A stretch of DNA of 64,000 bases from Erinaceus europaeus (GCF_950295315.1 NW_026647563.1:1-64000), one strand, 5' to 3'; numbered from the stretch's first letter, positions 43,690 to 55,686 are shown. A program made the numbers and translations. The notes: generated by a model not told the origin, from the letters alone.

Positions 43690-44390
43690 TCTCTGTCTTT
43701 CTTATAAAAATTAATAGATTAAAATTTATTATAGCTTTAGCTTTATACTGTGATTTTATACCAAGATCTATCCCAACATAATGAAAACATGTTTGCAAAA
43801 AGGTAACTTTTATTAGGGGATAGCAAGTAATAAATAATAACCAATATAGCTCAGACGTCGAGAGTCCAGCCTCAGAGCTGGGATCACCTCTCACCAATAA
43901 ATCTGTATATTATTAATGTGTGGGTGATAACCAAAGCTAGATGGAATTCAGCTGAGTGTCGGTTAAATTTAGCAACACAGAAAGCAGAGTTACCTTTGCA
44001 AGAATGTTTTTTGGCAGAAGTGATAGGGCAGAAGCTAGAATGTGTTGATAAGTGAGTGAACATAAAAGTAGACGCTACTTGTATGGAGAACTCTTTTGTA
44101 AAATATGCCTTTGAAAAGGGAGAAAAATAACAGTCACCTCAGGGAAATGTTAAGTGAGAAGAGTAATTTTTTAAAGAGTTTTTGAAGATGTTTAAAAACT
44201 TTTGGAAAATTAGGAGGTAGGAAAAGTCTTTTTTTTTTTTTTATAAGGAAAGAATAAATATCCTCACATAAGAATTCTCAGAAGAAAGAGTGAGAAAGGA
44301 ATTTGTCACATGGTAGAGAGATTGACCAACTATAGGAAAAAGAAGGTTCTCTCATTATTATGAGGATGATGAGGAAGGATGGGGGTGGGT
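43690..44390. other. Single-copy sequence
   Basis: Nothing recognised. T-run at 44,229-44,243. Confidence 0.4.
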
Positions 44391-44392
44391 TG

Positions 44393-44555
44393 ATATTCCT
44401 ATTGTTTTCTTTTAGAGACAGAGAGAAGCATAAAGGGAAAGAGAAACGTCCTTCACTGGGTGTGAGTGCGGGTGTGGACATGAGGCCTAAACCTGGATTG
44501 TGCACATGGTATAGCAGCACACTATCCAAGTGACCTATGGTGCTAGCCCTGGTTG
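44393..44555 (-). mobile_element. Diverged SINE, antisense
   Basis: AGAGACAGAGAGAAGCATAA, then GCCTAAACCTGGATTGTGC. Confidence 0.65.
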
Positions 44556-45790
44556 GTACATCTGTCCTTCAGGAGGTTGAGAAAGTTTCTGAGTGCTTCT
44601 TTGTTTTCTTCTCTCCTAAGATACATGAGTCAAGGTTACTGCCTGAGTGTGGGGAGGTGGAAGGAATATTAGTGAAGCTACTAACAATTCCTGTATAAAT
44701 AAGAAATTTGAGGAGTGTGGAGAAGGTTTGATCATTCATTTTGGAGAACTGGAAAATAAAATTGACCCGAAGATATATTTGTATTTTTATCAGTCTCCAA
44801 TGGTCTATTTAAGTACTCATCTCTAGTTTGCTGCTGTTTAGTTTTCCACAGATCTCGCATGTATTTGAAGAACTAAAATTCTTCTGGCTTTTTAAAAATT
44901 ATCTCTGACAGCACTGAGAAAGCATTTAAAAATATGTTTGAGTTGATTGACTAGTTTTCAGTTATTCAGAATACCTTAGTTCACAGTATTTCCAGATAAT
45001 GGAGGTTTACTTTGAAATGTTTATGTAAGGCACAGATAATCTAATCTCTCATTAATCCTTATTTTAGTAGAAAGATTTTCTTTTAAAGGATCAGTTATGG
45101 AGTATCAGTTTTAAAGTTTAAAAGAAAAGCAACAACAAAAAGATCTTAGCCCATAAAAGCTAAAACAAACTTCCTTTAACCCTCTCATTATTGTGATTAA
45201 CTAGACTTTTCATTTTTGAAGGTTTTAAATCAATTACCAGTGGAGTAAACATTTAAACTCTCTTGTTTCATAGTAAAAAATGAAGATCCTTTTGGAGGAA
45301 GCAGAGAGTGAAAAAAGACACAAGGGATGACTCTGGGAAGAGATAAGGAGACTCCTGCCAAACTCCTTCTCTGTCTTTTATAGTCCACAAATATGTGTGT
45401 GGTTGCAATTGAGGTTTTCTGAGGCTGTTTCATTCCATGGGTGAATAAAAAAATGTATTTAGCTACAAATGGAAATCTCAGAGTATGTGACGCATAGCAA
45501 CCAGAATAGAGTCCCAAGGAAATCACCCAGCAACAATCAGAACGTGGAAAACAAAGCAACCAGTAACCAAAACACAACTCAGACATGTGAAGGAGCCAAG
45601 AGAAGAAGGAAACTAAAACTCCAGGCAGAGAAGATCCTCTGTGTCAGGTTCAACATCACACAATTTGGCTCTGCCCACTTATATTTGGTGGAGTCTTACC
45701 TTGTTCCATTGATTTGCCAAGAGCTGAGAATTCTGTGTTGAACAAGAAATAATATTTCTTTTTTAGAATAACTATATTCATCTTCAATAT
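44556..45790. other. Single-copy sequence
   Basis: AT-rich. Frames on opposite strands at 45,230-45,741 overlap and have no recognisable domain. Confidence 0.4.
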
Positions 45791-45794
45791 TCTT

Positions 45795-47100
45795 GACTTT
45801 AGGTTCATGATTAGTCAGCAATTTGTTCCAACATACATCTTAACTTTTTTTCTGCCTCCAGGTTCCAGACACTATCAGGATGCCAACATGCCTTCCCTGG
45901 GAAGACAATCCCACCAAGGTGTCCTGGAGCCCCACCTCCCCAGATCCCTACACCACTAGGGAAAGAGAGAGACAGGCTGAGAGTATGCATTGATGTGTCA
46001 ATGCCCACGTTCAGCAGGGTAGTAATTACAGAAACCAGACCTTCCACCTTCTGCACACCATAATCATCCTGTGTCCATACTCCCAGAGGGATAAAGAATG
46101 GGAAAGTTTTCAAGGGAGGAGATTGGATATGGAGTTCTGGTGGTGGGAGTTATATGGAGTTGTACCCTTCTTATCCTATGGTCTTGTCAATACTTCCCTT
46201 TCATTATGTTTCTTCTATAGAATAATTTAGACCAAAAGAGACCACCTGGGACCACAAGGCAGGACTAGAATGACTTCAGGAACCCATCAAACCACTGGTG
46301 AGTGCAAACACATGTGGCTTGTGGATAGGGATAAGCCTAAGGAGAGACTGAGCAGCTGGAACAGTCCAGTAGTTTACCAGTTGAGGCACCACCTCTAGAC
46401 TGTTATATCAACAAGAAGACTGCTGAAGAGAGGAGAAGACTCCCCTAAGACTCACCAAGTGCAACTGTGAGTCTCCATTGCTACTGCCCTCAGAGGCTAG
46501 AGCAGCAGGGAGGAGGCCCTGTGCTGACATCTGGGAACAGAGAACTGACCAGGACACTCAGAAGAGCTACATATTGGTGGCCTAGCAGTAGGACTATACA
46601 GTCAGAGCCTTTTCACATTGTTCTACTGATGAGAACACGGTGAATAATTACCTCAGAACCTACAGAATATAAACCAAACTTGTTTAGACATTCACAGGGC
46701 CCAGCAGTGCTGCCTAGCTTGGCAGAGAAACTGAATTGAGCCCAGAGCTTTGGATCCTTGGGGTGTGAGAGTGTCTTTGCATAACCACTGTGCTCTCTCT
46801 CTCCCACCTGATTTGTCTCTTGGTCAGGAGTGAGTGATTAAGCTAAGAAGCCTACTTATAGTTTAAAAGCCTTCAGGTTCCCATAGCCTACAGAGAAGAA
46901 AAAGAACAAAGGAGGCTTTTAACACACTCTGTACTCCAACTCAGGAATTAAATAATATTGAAACAACTGTTAATTTCCACAGCTGTGAACTCCTTAAGTA
47001 CCTTACTCTGACACAAGTCAATCCAGACAAGAATGATCAGTAATTTGAAAAGTACTGAGACAGGGACCTCATAACATACTATATAGAATGCTTAAACCAA
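45795..47100 (+). mobile_element. L1 5' region (promoter/5'UTR), including E-like sequence
   Basis: The first 415 bases (45,795-46,210) match element E in sense. At the point where E copies go into a poly(A) tail (after CTATGG..TTGTCAATACTTCCCTTT), this copy instead runs on into a longer L1 leader (46,211-47,100) that precedes the ORF1 remnant. The left edge starts in the middle of E, so the L1 is slightly 5'-truncated. No clear target-site duplication was found. Confidence 0.75.
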
Positions 47101-47935
47101 CATGAAGAAATATCAGGGAAATGAGAGAGAAGAAAAGTCCACCTAAAAGCCCCCCCCAAAAGGTTGAACCACAAAATAGTGAGGTCAACATCCAAAAACT
47201 TCTTAAGTAAATAGTCACAGGAGTGAGTAAAGAGTTTGAAAGAATTTTCATAAAAAATGCAGAGACAAGAAATGAGACTCTGGAAGTAAACACTAATTAT
47301 CTCAAGGTTATCAGGATCTAAAAGCTGAAGTAGCTGAGCTAAGAACACAACTAGCTGAACAAGCTAAAACAGTATAAGAACAGGGTAACAAAATAGATGA
47401 ACTCCAGAAAACAGTAGAGGAGAGACAGAGTAGAATAAATGAGGGTGAAGACAGAATTAGCAAGATCAATGACAAATTAGAGACAACTAAGAAAGAAGTA
47501 AAAGAACTCAAAAAGAGATTAAGAGATACTGAAAACAACAACAGAGACATATGGGATGACTTCAAAAGAAATAATATATGCATTATTGGCTTACCAGAGG
47601 AAGAAAGAGAAGAAGGGGAAGGAAGCATTCTTTGGGACATAATAGCTGAGAACTTCTCTAGTATAGACAACACAAAAGATATAAAGGTTCAAGAAGCCCA
47701 GAGGATCCCAAACAGAATTAACCCAGACTTAAAGACACCAGAACACATCATAGTTAGAATGGAAAGGAATAAGGATAAAGAAAGGATCCTAGAGGCTGCA
47801 CAAGACTACTGTATCTTGCTAGACTGTCATTCCGACTAGATGGAGGCATAAAAACCTTCTTAGACAAGCCACAGTTGAAGGAATCAACTATCACCAAGCC
47901 TTCCCTGAAAGAAGTTCTGAAAGGTCTCTAATAAA
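47101..47935 (+). pseudogene. L1 ORF1 remnant (RNA-binding protein), dead
   Basis: The first frame opens MKKYQGNEREEKST and then hits stops. Further on a coiled-coil stretch rich in Leu/Glu/Lys heptads (about 47,340-47,540) leads into the RRM-like part with NNICIIGLPEEEREEGEG (about 47,570-47,620) and RMERNKDKERILEAA (about 47,758-47,800). ORF1p coats L1 RNA as a trimer. Several in-frame stops and the missing intact 5' half show that it cannot make protein. Confidence 0.88.
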
Positions 47936-47974
47936 GAGTCAGACCACCATAAATATGCCATAGATCAGAACACT

Positions 47975-48260
47975 GGGGAGTCGGGCTGTAGCGCAGTGGG
48001 TTAAGCGCAGGTGGCGCAAAGCACAAGGACCGGCATAAGGATCCCAGTTCGAACCCCGGCTCCCCACCTGCAGGGGAGTTGCTTCACAGGCGGTGAAGCA
48101 GGTCTGCAGGTGTCTATCTTTTCTCCTCCTCTCTGTCTTCCCCTCCTCTCTCCATTTCTCTCTGTCCTATCCAACAACAACAACAACAATAATAACTCCA
48201 ACAGTAAAACAACAAGGGCAACAAAAGGGAATAAATAAATAAAATAAATATTTAAAAAAA
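47975..48260 (+). mobile_element. SINE-A inserted between L1 ORF1 and ORF2
   Basis: Full-length SINE-A with AGAACACT at 47967-47974 and 48261-48268. Confidence 0.94.
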
Positions 48261-48284
48261 AGAACACTCTAAAAATCTACAAGA

Positions 48285-49219
48285 ATGGCATTAAAATATC
48301 TTCAATATTTGATATCAATAAATATCAATGGCCTGAATTTACCTATTAAAAGGCACAGGGTAGGAAAATGGATCAGAAAACACAACCCAACAATATGTTG
48401 TCTTCAGGAAATGCACCTATTCAACAAGACAAACACAGACTCAAAGTGAAAGGATGGAAAAATATCATATAAGCCAATGGGCCACAAAAAAGGGCAGGAA
48501 CAGTTATTCACATATCAGACATGATAGACTTTAAAGTAAATAAAATTTAAAAAGATAGGAAAGGGCACTACTTAATAGTCAGAGGATTAGTCAACCAAGA
48601 GAACTTAATAATTATTAACATCTATGCACCCAATGAAAAGCCATCTAGATATATCAAGCTTCTACTGAAAGAGCTACAGCAATATATCACCAGCAACACA
48701 GTCATAGTAGGGGACTTCAACAACCCACTCTCACATCTTGACAGATCACCCAGGAAGAAAATCCATAAAGAAATGAGAGCTAAATAAGGAGATAGATAAA
48801 CTAGAACTATTGGACATTTTCAGAGTCATTCAGCCCAAGAAACAAGAATACACCTTCTACTCAAATCCATATGGCTCATGCTCAAGCATATGTTAGTCCA
48901 CATACACAGCATCAGCAAATTCAAGAGCATTGAAATCATCCCAAGCATCCTCTGAAACCACAGTGGAATTAAACTAACACTTAGCAATCGACAAAAGATT
49001 AGTAATAGTCCCAAAAAGTGGAAGCTCAACAGTATACTACTTCACAACTACTGAGTCAAAGAGGAAATAAAGGAAGAAATCAAAATGTTTTGAGAGTTTG
49101 ATGAAAATGAAGACACAAGCTATCAAAACATTTGGGACACAAGTAAGACAGTAATGAGAGGGAAAATTCATAGCCATACAAGTGCACATTAGGAAACAAG
49201 AAAAAGCTCAAAGAAACAA
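48285..49219 (+). pseudogene. L1 ORF2 endonuclease part, dead
   Basis: DNA encodes L1 EN landmarks: SINGLNLPIKRHRVGKWI near the N-terminus (48,320-48,375), LQEMH in place of the usual QETH, YAPNEKPS (about 48,624-48,648) and VGDFNN (about 48,706-48,724). EN nicks target DNA at T-rich sites before reverse transcription. Stops and frameshifts are frequent. Confidence 0.9.
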
Positions 49220-49235
49220 CCTGAGTGCACACTTT

Positions 49236-51020
49236 TTTTTTTCTCTTTTGACTTTTTTTTTTTTATTTAAGAAAGGATAAATTAACAAAACCATAGGGTA
49301 GGAGGGGTATAACTCCACACAATTCCCACTACCCAATCTCCATATCCCACCCCCTCCCCTGATAGCTTTCCCACTCTCTATACCTCTGGGAGCATGGACC
49401 CAGGGGCATTGTGGGTTGCAGAAGGTAGAAGGTCTGGCTTCTGTAATTGCTTCCCTGCTGAACATGGGTGTTGACTGGTCGGTCCATACTCCCAGTCTGC
49501 CTCTCTCTTTCCCTAGTAGGGTGTTAGGTTGTGATCAGCGGATGCAATATTATTTGATATGGATTGGGAGAAGCAAACGGGAAAGTGGGCCCTATCCAAG
49601 GGTTCCAGGACTGGGGGAAGTAGGGGCTCTATAGTGGAGATGTGAGGTTCCTGCTGTCTTAAGGTTCAAAAAGACAATCGATAGTTAATGTTATCATCAC
49701 ATTATTTGGTAATTGGGTTAACTTTGAAAAGTCCTTTTGTTATGGTTTGCTGTACAGTACCCAGTATCTTGTATATAGCTGTGCTATTGGATGCTTCTAA
49801 TCTACTTGGTCTAGGCTTTTAAGAGAGTCTGCATATCAAATATACAGCCTATATATTAAAAAGATTCAGTTTGTGGTTTTTATTTTATTTTATTTTATTT
49901 TATTTTTTTATTTAAGAAAGGATTAATTAACAAAACCATAGGGTAGGAGGGGTACAATTCCACACAATTCCCACAACCCAATCTCCATTTCCCACCTCCT
50001 CCCATGATAGCTTTCCCATTCTCTATCCATCTGGGAGCATGCACCCAGGGTCATTGAGGGTTGCAGAAGGTAGAAGGTCTGGCTTCTGTAATTGCTTCCC
50101 CGCTGAACATGGGCGTTGACTGGTCGGTCCATATTCCCAGTCTGCCTCTCTCTTTCCCTAATAGGGTGGGTCTCTGGGGAAGCAGAGCTCCAGGATACAT
50201 TGGTGGGGTCTTTAGTCAAGGGAAGCCTGGCCGGCATCCTGATGACATCTGGAACCTGGTGACTGAAAAGAGAGTTAACATACAAAGCCAAACAAATTGT
50301 TGAGCAATCATGGACCCAAAGCTTGGAATAGTGGAGAGGAAGTGTTAGGGGGGTACTCACTGCAAACTCTAGTGCACTTCTGCTTTCAGGCATATATTTT
50401 GCAGTAGTTTACGGATACGTGTGAACATATGTTCTCTCTCACAGAAACTGGTGTATATCTAGGTTTTGGGACTTTGTTAGAAAGTGAACCACCTGAGATG
50501 AAATTAGAGTATACTATGAAAGGAAAGGTCTCACCCGAGTAATGAAGCTGAAGGGTTGTCATTCCACACGTGAAGTCTCTGGACACAGTCTGAAGTGAAG
50601 CATGTTGAGGTGGCAATCGTTGTGTTGGTTCGGTTGTGATCGGCAGACGCAATATTATTTGATATGGATTGTGAGAAGCATACGGGAAAGTGGGCCCTAT
50701 CCAATGGTTCCAGGACTGGGGGAAGTAGAGGCTCCATAGTGGAGATGTGAGGTTCCTGCTGTCTTAGGGTTCAAAAAGACAATCGATAGTTAATGTTATC
50801 ATCACATTATTTGGTAATTGGGTTAACTTTGAAAAGTCCTTTTGTTAGGGTTTGCTGTACAGTAAGTACCCAGTATCTTGTATATAGCTGTGCTATTGGT
50901 TGCTTCTGATCTACTTGGTCTAGGCTTTTGAGAGAGTCTGCATATCAATTATACAGCCTATATATTGAAAAGATTCAGTTTGTGTTTTGAAAAACTTCGA
51001 GACATACAATTAATTTTCCC
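49236..51020 (-). mobile_element. Tandem pair of element E inserted in L1 ORF2, one target-site duplication
   Basis: The whole 1.79-kb insert is bounded by CCTGAGTGCACACTTT at 49220-49235 and 51021-51036. It contains two E copies in the same (minus) orientation, each ending in a T-rich (antisense poly(A)) tract: one at 49,236-49,856 (with an internal deletion at about 49,521) and one at 49,857-51,020. The second is the longest E here and keeps a 156-codon sense frame (50,393-49,923). Confidence 0.95.
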
Positions 51021-51036
51021 CCTGAGTGCACACTTT

Positions 51037-52560
51037 AAAGGAACCCTAAAGCAACCAGAAGGATAGAAATAACTAAAGTTAGGGCAGAAATAAATAACAT
51101 TGAAAATAATAAAACCATACAAAAGATTGATGAAAGTAAATGTTGGTTCTTCGAAAGAGTGAAGAAAATTGACAGACCTTTAGCCAGACTCACAAAACAA
51201 AAAAGGAAGAAGACCCAAATATCAGATTGTACATGAAAGAGGAGATATCACAACAGACACCACAGGTATTAAACACATCATGTGAAGCTTCTATGAACAA
51301 CTATTTGCCACCAAGCTAGAGGACCTGGAAGAAATGGACAACTTCCTAGATACCTATGAACATCCAAAATTAAATCAAGAGGAACTAGATAATATGAACA
51401 GGTCATCACAGCCAACAAAATTGAAACAGTTATCAAAAACCTTACCATGAATAAAAGTCCTGGACCAGATGGTTTTACAAATGAATTCTACAAAACCTGC
51501 AAGGAAGAGTTAATACCTCTACTTTTAGAAGTCTTACAGAAGATTGAAGACACTAGAATACTCTGTTCCAGAATATGTGAAGTCAACATCACTTTGATAC
51601 CAAAAGCAGACAGGGACACAACCAAAAAAAAAAAAAAACTACAGAGTAATATCTCTGATGAACATAGATGCTAAAATATTAAACTAAATTCTAGCCAACT
51701 GGCTATAGCAGTATATTAAAAGGATTGTTCATCATGACCAAGTGGGGTTTATTCCAACGATGCAAGGTTTATTTAATATACATACATCAATCAGTGTGAT
51801 CCACTACACCAATAAATTCAAGATCAAAAACCACATGGTCATATCAATAGATGCCAAGAAAGCCTTTGACAAAATCCAACATCCCTTTATGATCAAAACA
51901 CTACAAAAAATGGGAATAGATGGAAAATTCCCCAAGATAGTAGAGTTTATATATAGAAAACCTACAACCAACATCATACTCAATGGTGAAAAAATTGGAA
52001 GCATTTCCCCTCAGATCAGGAACTAGACAGGGCTGCCCACTATCACCATCACTATTCAACATAGTGTTGGAATTCTTGCCATAGCAATCAGGCAGAAGCA
52101 AGGAATTAAAGGGATACAGACTGGAAGAGAAGTCAAACTCTCCCTATTTGCAGATGATATAATAATATACACAAAAATCCTAAGAAATCCAGCAAGAAGC
52201 TTTTGGAAATCATCAGGCAATACCATAAGGTGTCAGGCTACAAAATTAACATTCAAAAGTCAGTGGCATTCCTCTATTCAAACACTAAGAAGAAGATGAA
52301 ATCCAGAAATCAATTCCTTTTACAGTAGCAACAAAACAATAAAATATCTAGGAATAAACCTACCAAAGAAATGAAAGACTTGTATACTGAAAATTATGAA
52401 TCACTACACAAGGAAACTGAAAAAGACACAAAGAAATGGAAAGATATTCCATGTTCATGGGTTGGAAGAATTAACATCATCAAAACACAGAGCCATATAG
52501 AAATTTAATGCAATCCTCATCCAGATCCCAACCACATTTTTTAGGAGAATGTACCCAGAC
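51037..52560 (+). pseudogene. L1 ORF2 reverse-transcriptase part, dead
   Basis: Contains the RT landmarks SPGPDGFTNEFYK (51,456-51,494), [19 protein letters not shown] (about 51,832-51,888) and the catalytic FADD box (52,147-52,158). The frame is split by stops, an A-run (51,627-51,639) and frameshifts. The RT copies L1 and SINE RNA into DNA at the nick, and this copy cannot. Confidence 0.93.
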
Positions 52561-53400
52561 AATTAAATGGGAAAGAGGAATATCTTCAACAAATGGTGTT
52601 AGAAAAAATCGGTTGAAACAAGCAAAAGAATGAAACTGAACCACTACATTTCACCAAACGCAAAAGTAACTTCCAGGTGGATCAAGGACATGGATGTTAG
52701 GCCAGAAACTATCAGATACTTAGAGGAAAATATTGGCAGAAATCTTTTCTGCATAAATTTTAAAGACATCTTCAATTGTAGAGAGATTGTGGGGTATTGG
52801 TGGAGCCTGGCAGGGCTTGACTTGAGAGGTGAGACCGTCCTGTTAGTCTCTCTCTATGGAGGGGTTGAGCAAAAGAGGCCATACAGGAACCTCAAAAGGT
52901 CACCAGTCATATAAGTCTTCCCTGCCTCACAAAACATCCTGCATCTTCCAGCCTCCGAGAGCCAGCAGTCCTTAAAACATTAAGCCTGCTCCACCCTATA
53001 TTCCTTTTATTATCTACATATTAATCTTCTGCTCAGCTATTAAAAGTGGTGATTTCACTGTTTAAAGCTCATCTTGGATGGAGCTTGAAGACATCATGTT
53101 TAGTGAAATAAGTCAGGAACAGTCAGGAACATGAGATGATCACTCTCAGGCAGAAGTAGAAAAACAAGATCAGAAGAGAAAACACAAGTAGAACCTGAAC
53201 TTGAGTTGGTGTATTGCACCAAAATAAAAGACTCTGGTGTCGGTGGTTGGGGGAGAGTACAGGTCCTGGAAAAGAATGACAGAGGACCTAGTGGGGTTTG
53301 TATTGTTATGTGGAAAACTGAGAAATGTATGCATGTACAAACTATTGTATTTACTGTCAAATATAAAACATTAATCCCCAATAAAGAAATTAAAAGATTA
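52561..53400 (+). mobile_element. L1 ORF2 end and 3'UTR, with internal deletion
   Basis: After 52,545 the ORF2 core is cut down by a deletion and continues with late ORF2 pieces (TACTTAGAGGAAAATATTGG). A segment at about 52,785-53,030 does not look like L1. The 3'UTR then follows (GATCACTCTCAGGCAGAAG, GTATTGCACCAAAATAAAAG) and ends CCCCAATAAAGAAATTAAAA. Confidence 0.85.
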
Positions 53401-53561
53401 TTTAAAAATAAAGAATGATTGAAAACTGCTGCATTACGGTGTGTTAAATGTAAGCAGTATGTATTTGTAGAGGTGAAAGTTTTAGGTTTGAAGAACGTCC
53501 TAGAGAAATTTGTGAAAATAAATCCAGAGGTCTGGAAACATTTGACTTTGAAATGAAGATG

Positions 53562-53632
53562 GTGGGCCAGGTGGTGATGCACTTCATTAAACACATACAT
53601 TACCATGTGCAAAGATCTGGATTCAAGATCTG

Positions 53633-53673
<41 letters not shown>

Positions 53674-53785
53674 GGGGACTTCACATATGGTGAAGTAGTG
53701 CTAAAGGTGTCTCTTTTCCTCTATCTTTCCCTATCTCCTCCTTCATTCTCAAATTTCTCTGTCCCATCAAATTAAAAAAATGGAA
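53562..53785 (+). mobile_element. SINE-B with internal (GT)n
   Basis: GGCCAGGTGGTGATGCACTT head, about 17 GT units (53,638-53,672) in the middle, and body TGGTGAAGTAGTGCTAAAGG. Confidence 0.85.
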
Positions 53786-53829
53786 AATAAAAATGAAAAC
53801 TTATAAAAGAAGAAGTAGGAGGAGATGAG

Positions 53830-54035
53830 AGATAGACCATAAAAGACTAGTGACAGAAATCAAAGTGGCAACATAACTCACCTGCAAAGTGCCTGCTTTG
53901 CCATGCATATGATGCAGGTTTAAGTGATGGCCCTCAAGGACCGTTAGGAGGGAAGCTTCAATGTTGTGTCTCTTTTTATCTGAAAAAAAATCTGCCTGGA
54001 TTGGTGATACCTTGGCCACCACAAAATAAAAAGTA
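53830..54035 (+). mobile_element. Diverged SINE
   Basis: GCAAAGTGCCTGCTTTGCCA and ATGATGCAGGTTTAAG fit a SINE-C-like head. Uncertain. Confidence 0.5.
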
Positions 54036-54089
54036 GTGACAGAAATGGAGGAGAAAAAACACCTAGAAGTACCCAAACTTCTGGACTGG

Positions 54090-54162
54090 ATTTCCTTCCT
54101 CCCTTCCTTCCTTCCTTCCTTCCTTCCTTCCTTCCTTCCTTCCTTCCTTCCTTCCTTCCCCC
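54090..54162. repeat. (TTCC)n microsatellite
   Basis: About 18 TTCC units on the A-tail side of an antisense element E. Confidence 0.95.
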
Positions 54163-54171
54163 CTTTCTTTT

Positions 54172-55060
54172 TTTTATTTTATTTATAAAATGGAAACACT
54201 GACAAAAACATAGCATAAGAGGGCTACAACTCCACACAACTCCCACCACCAGAACTCCATAATCCATCCCCTCCGCTGATAACTTTCCTATTCTCTATCC
54301 CTCTGGAAGTATAGACCCAGGGTCATTATGGGGTGCAGAAGGTGGAAGGTCTGGCTTCGTAATTGCTTCCTTGCTGAACATGAGCATTGGCAGGTCTATC
54401 CATACTCCCAGCCTGTCTCTTGTGGGGCAGGGTTCTGCGGAAGTGGGGCTCCAGGACACATTGGTGAGGTCATCTGCCCAGGGAAGTCTGGTTGGCATCA
54501 TGATAGCATCTAGAACCAATGGCTGAAAAAAAGAGTAAATACAGGGAATCGTTCGGTAGCACAGGTAGCGTAGCGGGTTAAGTGCACATGGCGTAAAGCC
54601 CAACGACTGGTGTAAGGATCCTTGTTGGAGCCTCCAGCTCCCCACCCGCAGGGGAGTCGCTTCACAGGCAGTGAAGTAGGTCTGCGGTGTCTATCTTTCT
54701 CTCCCCCTCTCTGTCTTCCCCTCCTCTCTCCATTTTTCTCTGTCCTGTCCAACAATGACTACATCAATAACAACAACAATGATAATTACAACAATAAAAG
54801 AACAAGGGCAATAAAAGGGAATAAACATTTTTAAAAAAAACAGTTAATATATACAGCCAAAAAAATGTTGACTGATCATGAATCTAAAGGATGGAAAAGT
54901 TCATATGAAGAGTTGGGGGGGGGTCTCCGTTTTACATATAGTTAGTAGTTTTATATATATAACATTTTAGTTATAGTCCAAAGAGCCCATGACTATACTA
55001 GTTTTTTTTTTTCTTCCCTGAGCCTGACATCTGATATGCAGGTGGATCAGTCTTTTGAAG
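54172..55060 (-). mobile_element. Element E (E2 type), antisense, split by SINE-A
   Basis: Parts at 54,172-54,540 and 54,841-55,060, matching the E2 copy at 14,650 including CCCTGAGCCTGACATCTGATA. The 5' end is truncated. Confidence 0.9.
54541..54840 (+). mobile_element. SINE-A inside element E
   Basis: Complete sense copy with a partial duplication of its head (GTAGCACAGGTAGCGTAGCG). AGTAAATACAG before and AGTTAATATATACAG after mark the insertion point. Confidence 0.92.
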
Positions 55061-55061
55061 C

Positions 55062-55508
55062 AAGATTTCTTGAAGTTCTGAATAGCACTCCAGAGTAGAT
55101 ACTGAGTTTGCAATTGAGGTCACTGGTGACATTTCATTGGTGACATTCATTATATCAGCTTAGAGGAGTGCTGAGAGGGGAAAAAAACTGACCTTTGGTC
55201 TTGGCTGAAAAGTCAGGTAAATTAAGGATAGAAGGCACAAAAATACTTTTATGGTATTATAAAGAAAAATGTCTCAACTTTTGCATATGAAGGGCGTCCT
55301 ATGACACAAACTTGCTAGAAGTACTTTATCAGTCCTTATTTTAGATTCGATTTCAATACATTGGGTACTCTTCCTGAGTTCTGTATATAAATCTGAGAAA
55401 CCAGTAGAGAGATCATTTAGTAAACAGACACTTCCCAACATTTATCACATGCAAGATCCTATTCTTCGGATACAGGATTTCATTGATTTCTCACAAAAAT
55501 AATTATTA
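55062..55508. other. Single-copy sequence
   Basis: Nothing recognised. Confidence 0.4.
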
Positions 55509-55523
55509 AAGTTATCATCCCCA

Positions 55524-55686
55524 GTAAAGCAGGTCAGCAGGTGTCTTTCTCTCCCCCTCTCCGTCTTCCCCTCCTCTCTCCATTCCTCTCTGTCCTGTCC
55601 AACAATGATGACATCAATAACGACAACAATAATAACCACAACAATAAAAAACAAGGGCAAAAAAAGGGAAAATAAATAAATAAATA
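55524..55686 (+). mobile_element. SINE-A, 5'-truncated, with target-site duplication
   Basis: Begins at GCAGGTCAGCAGGTGTCTTT. Flanks AAAGTTATCATCCCC and AAAGCCATCATCCCT match closely. Confidence 0.9.

Noticed and set aside
49239..51020. LTR retrotransposon interpretation of element E
   Set aside because: E has poly(A) tails, variable 5' truncation and 8-16-bp target-site duplications, and lacks TG...CA ends, so it is LINE-mobilised.
53100..53684. 194-codon minus-strand frame, the longest in the window
   Set aside because: It covers the antisense of the L1 3' end and a (GT)n inside a SINE-B. No protein family resemblance.
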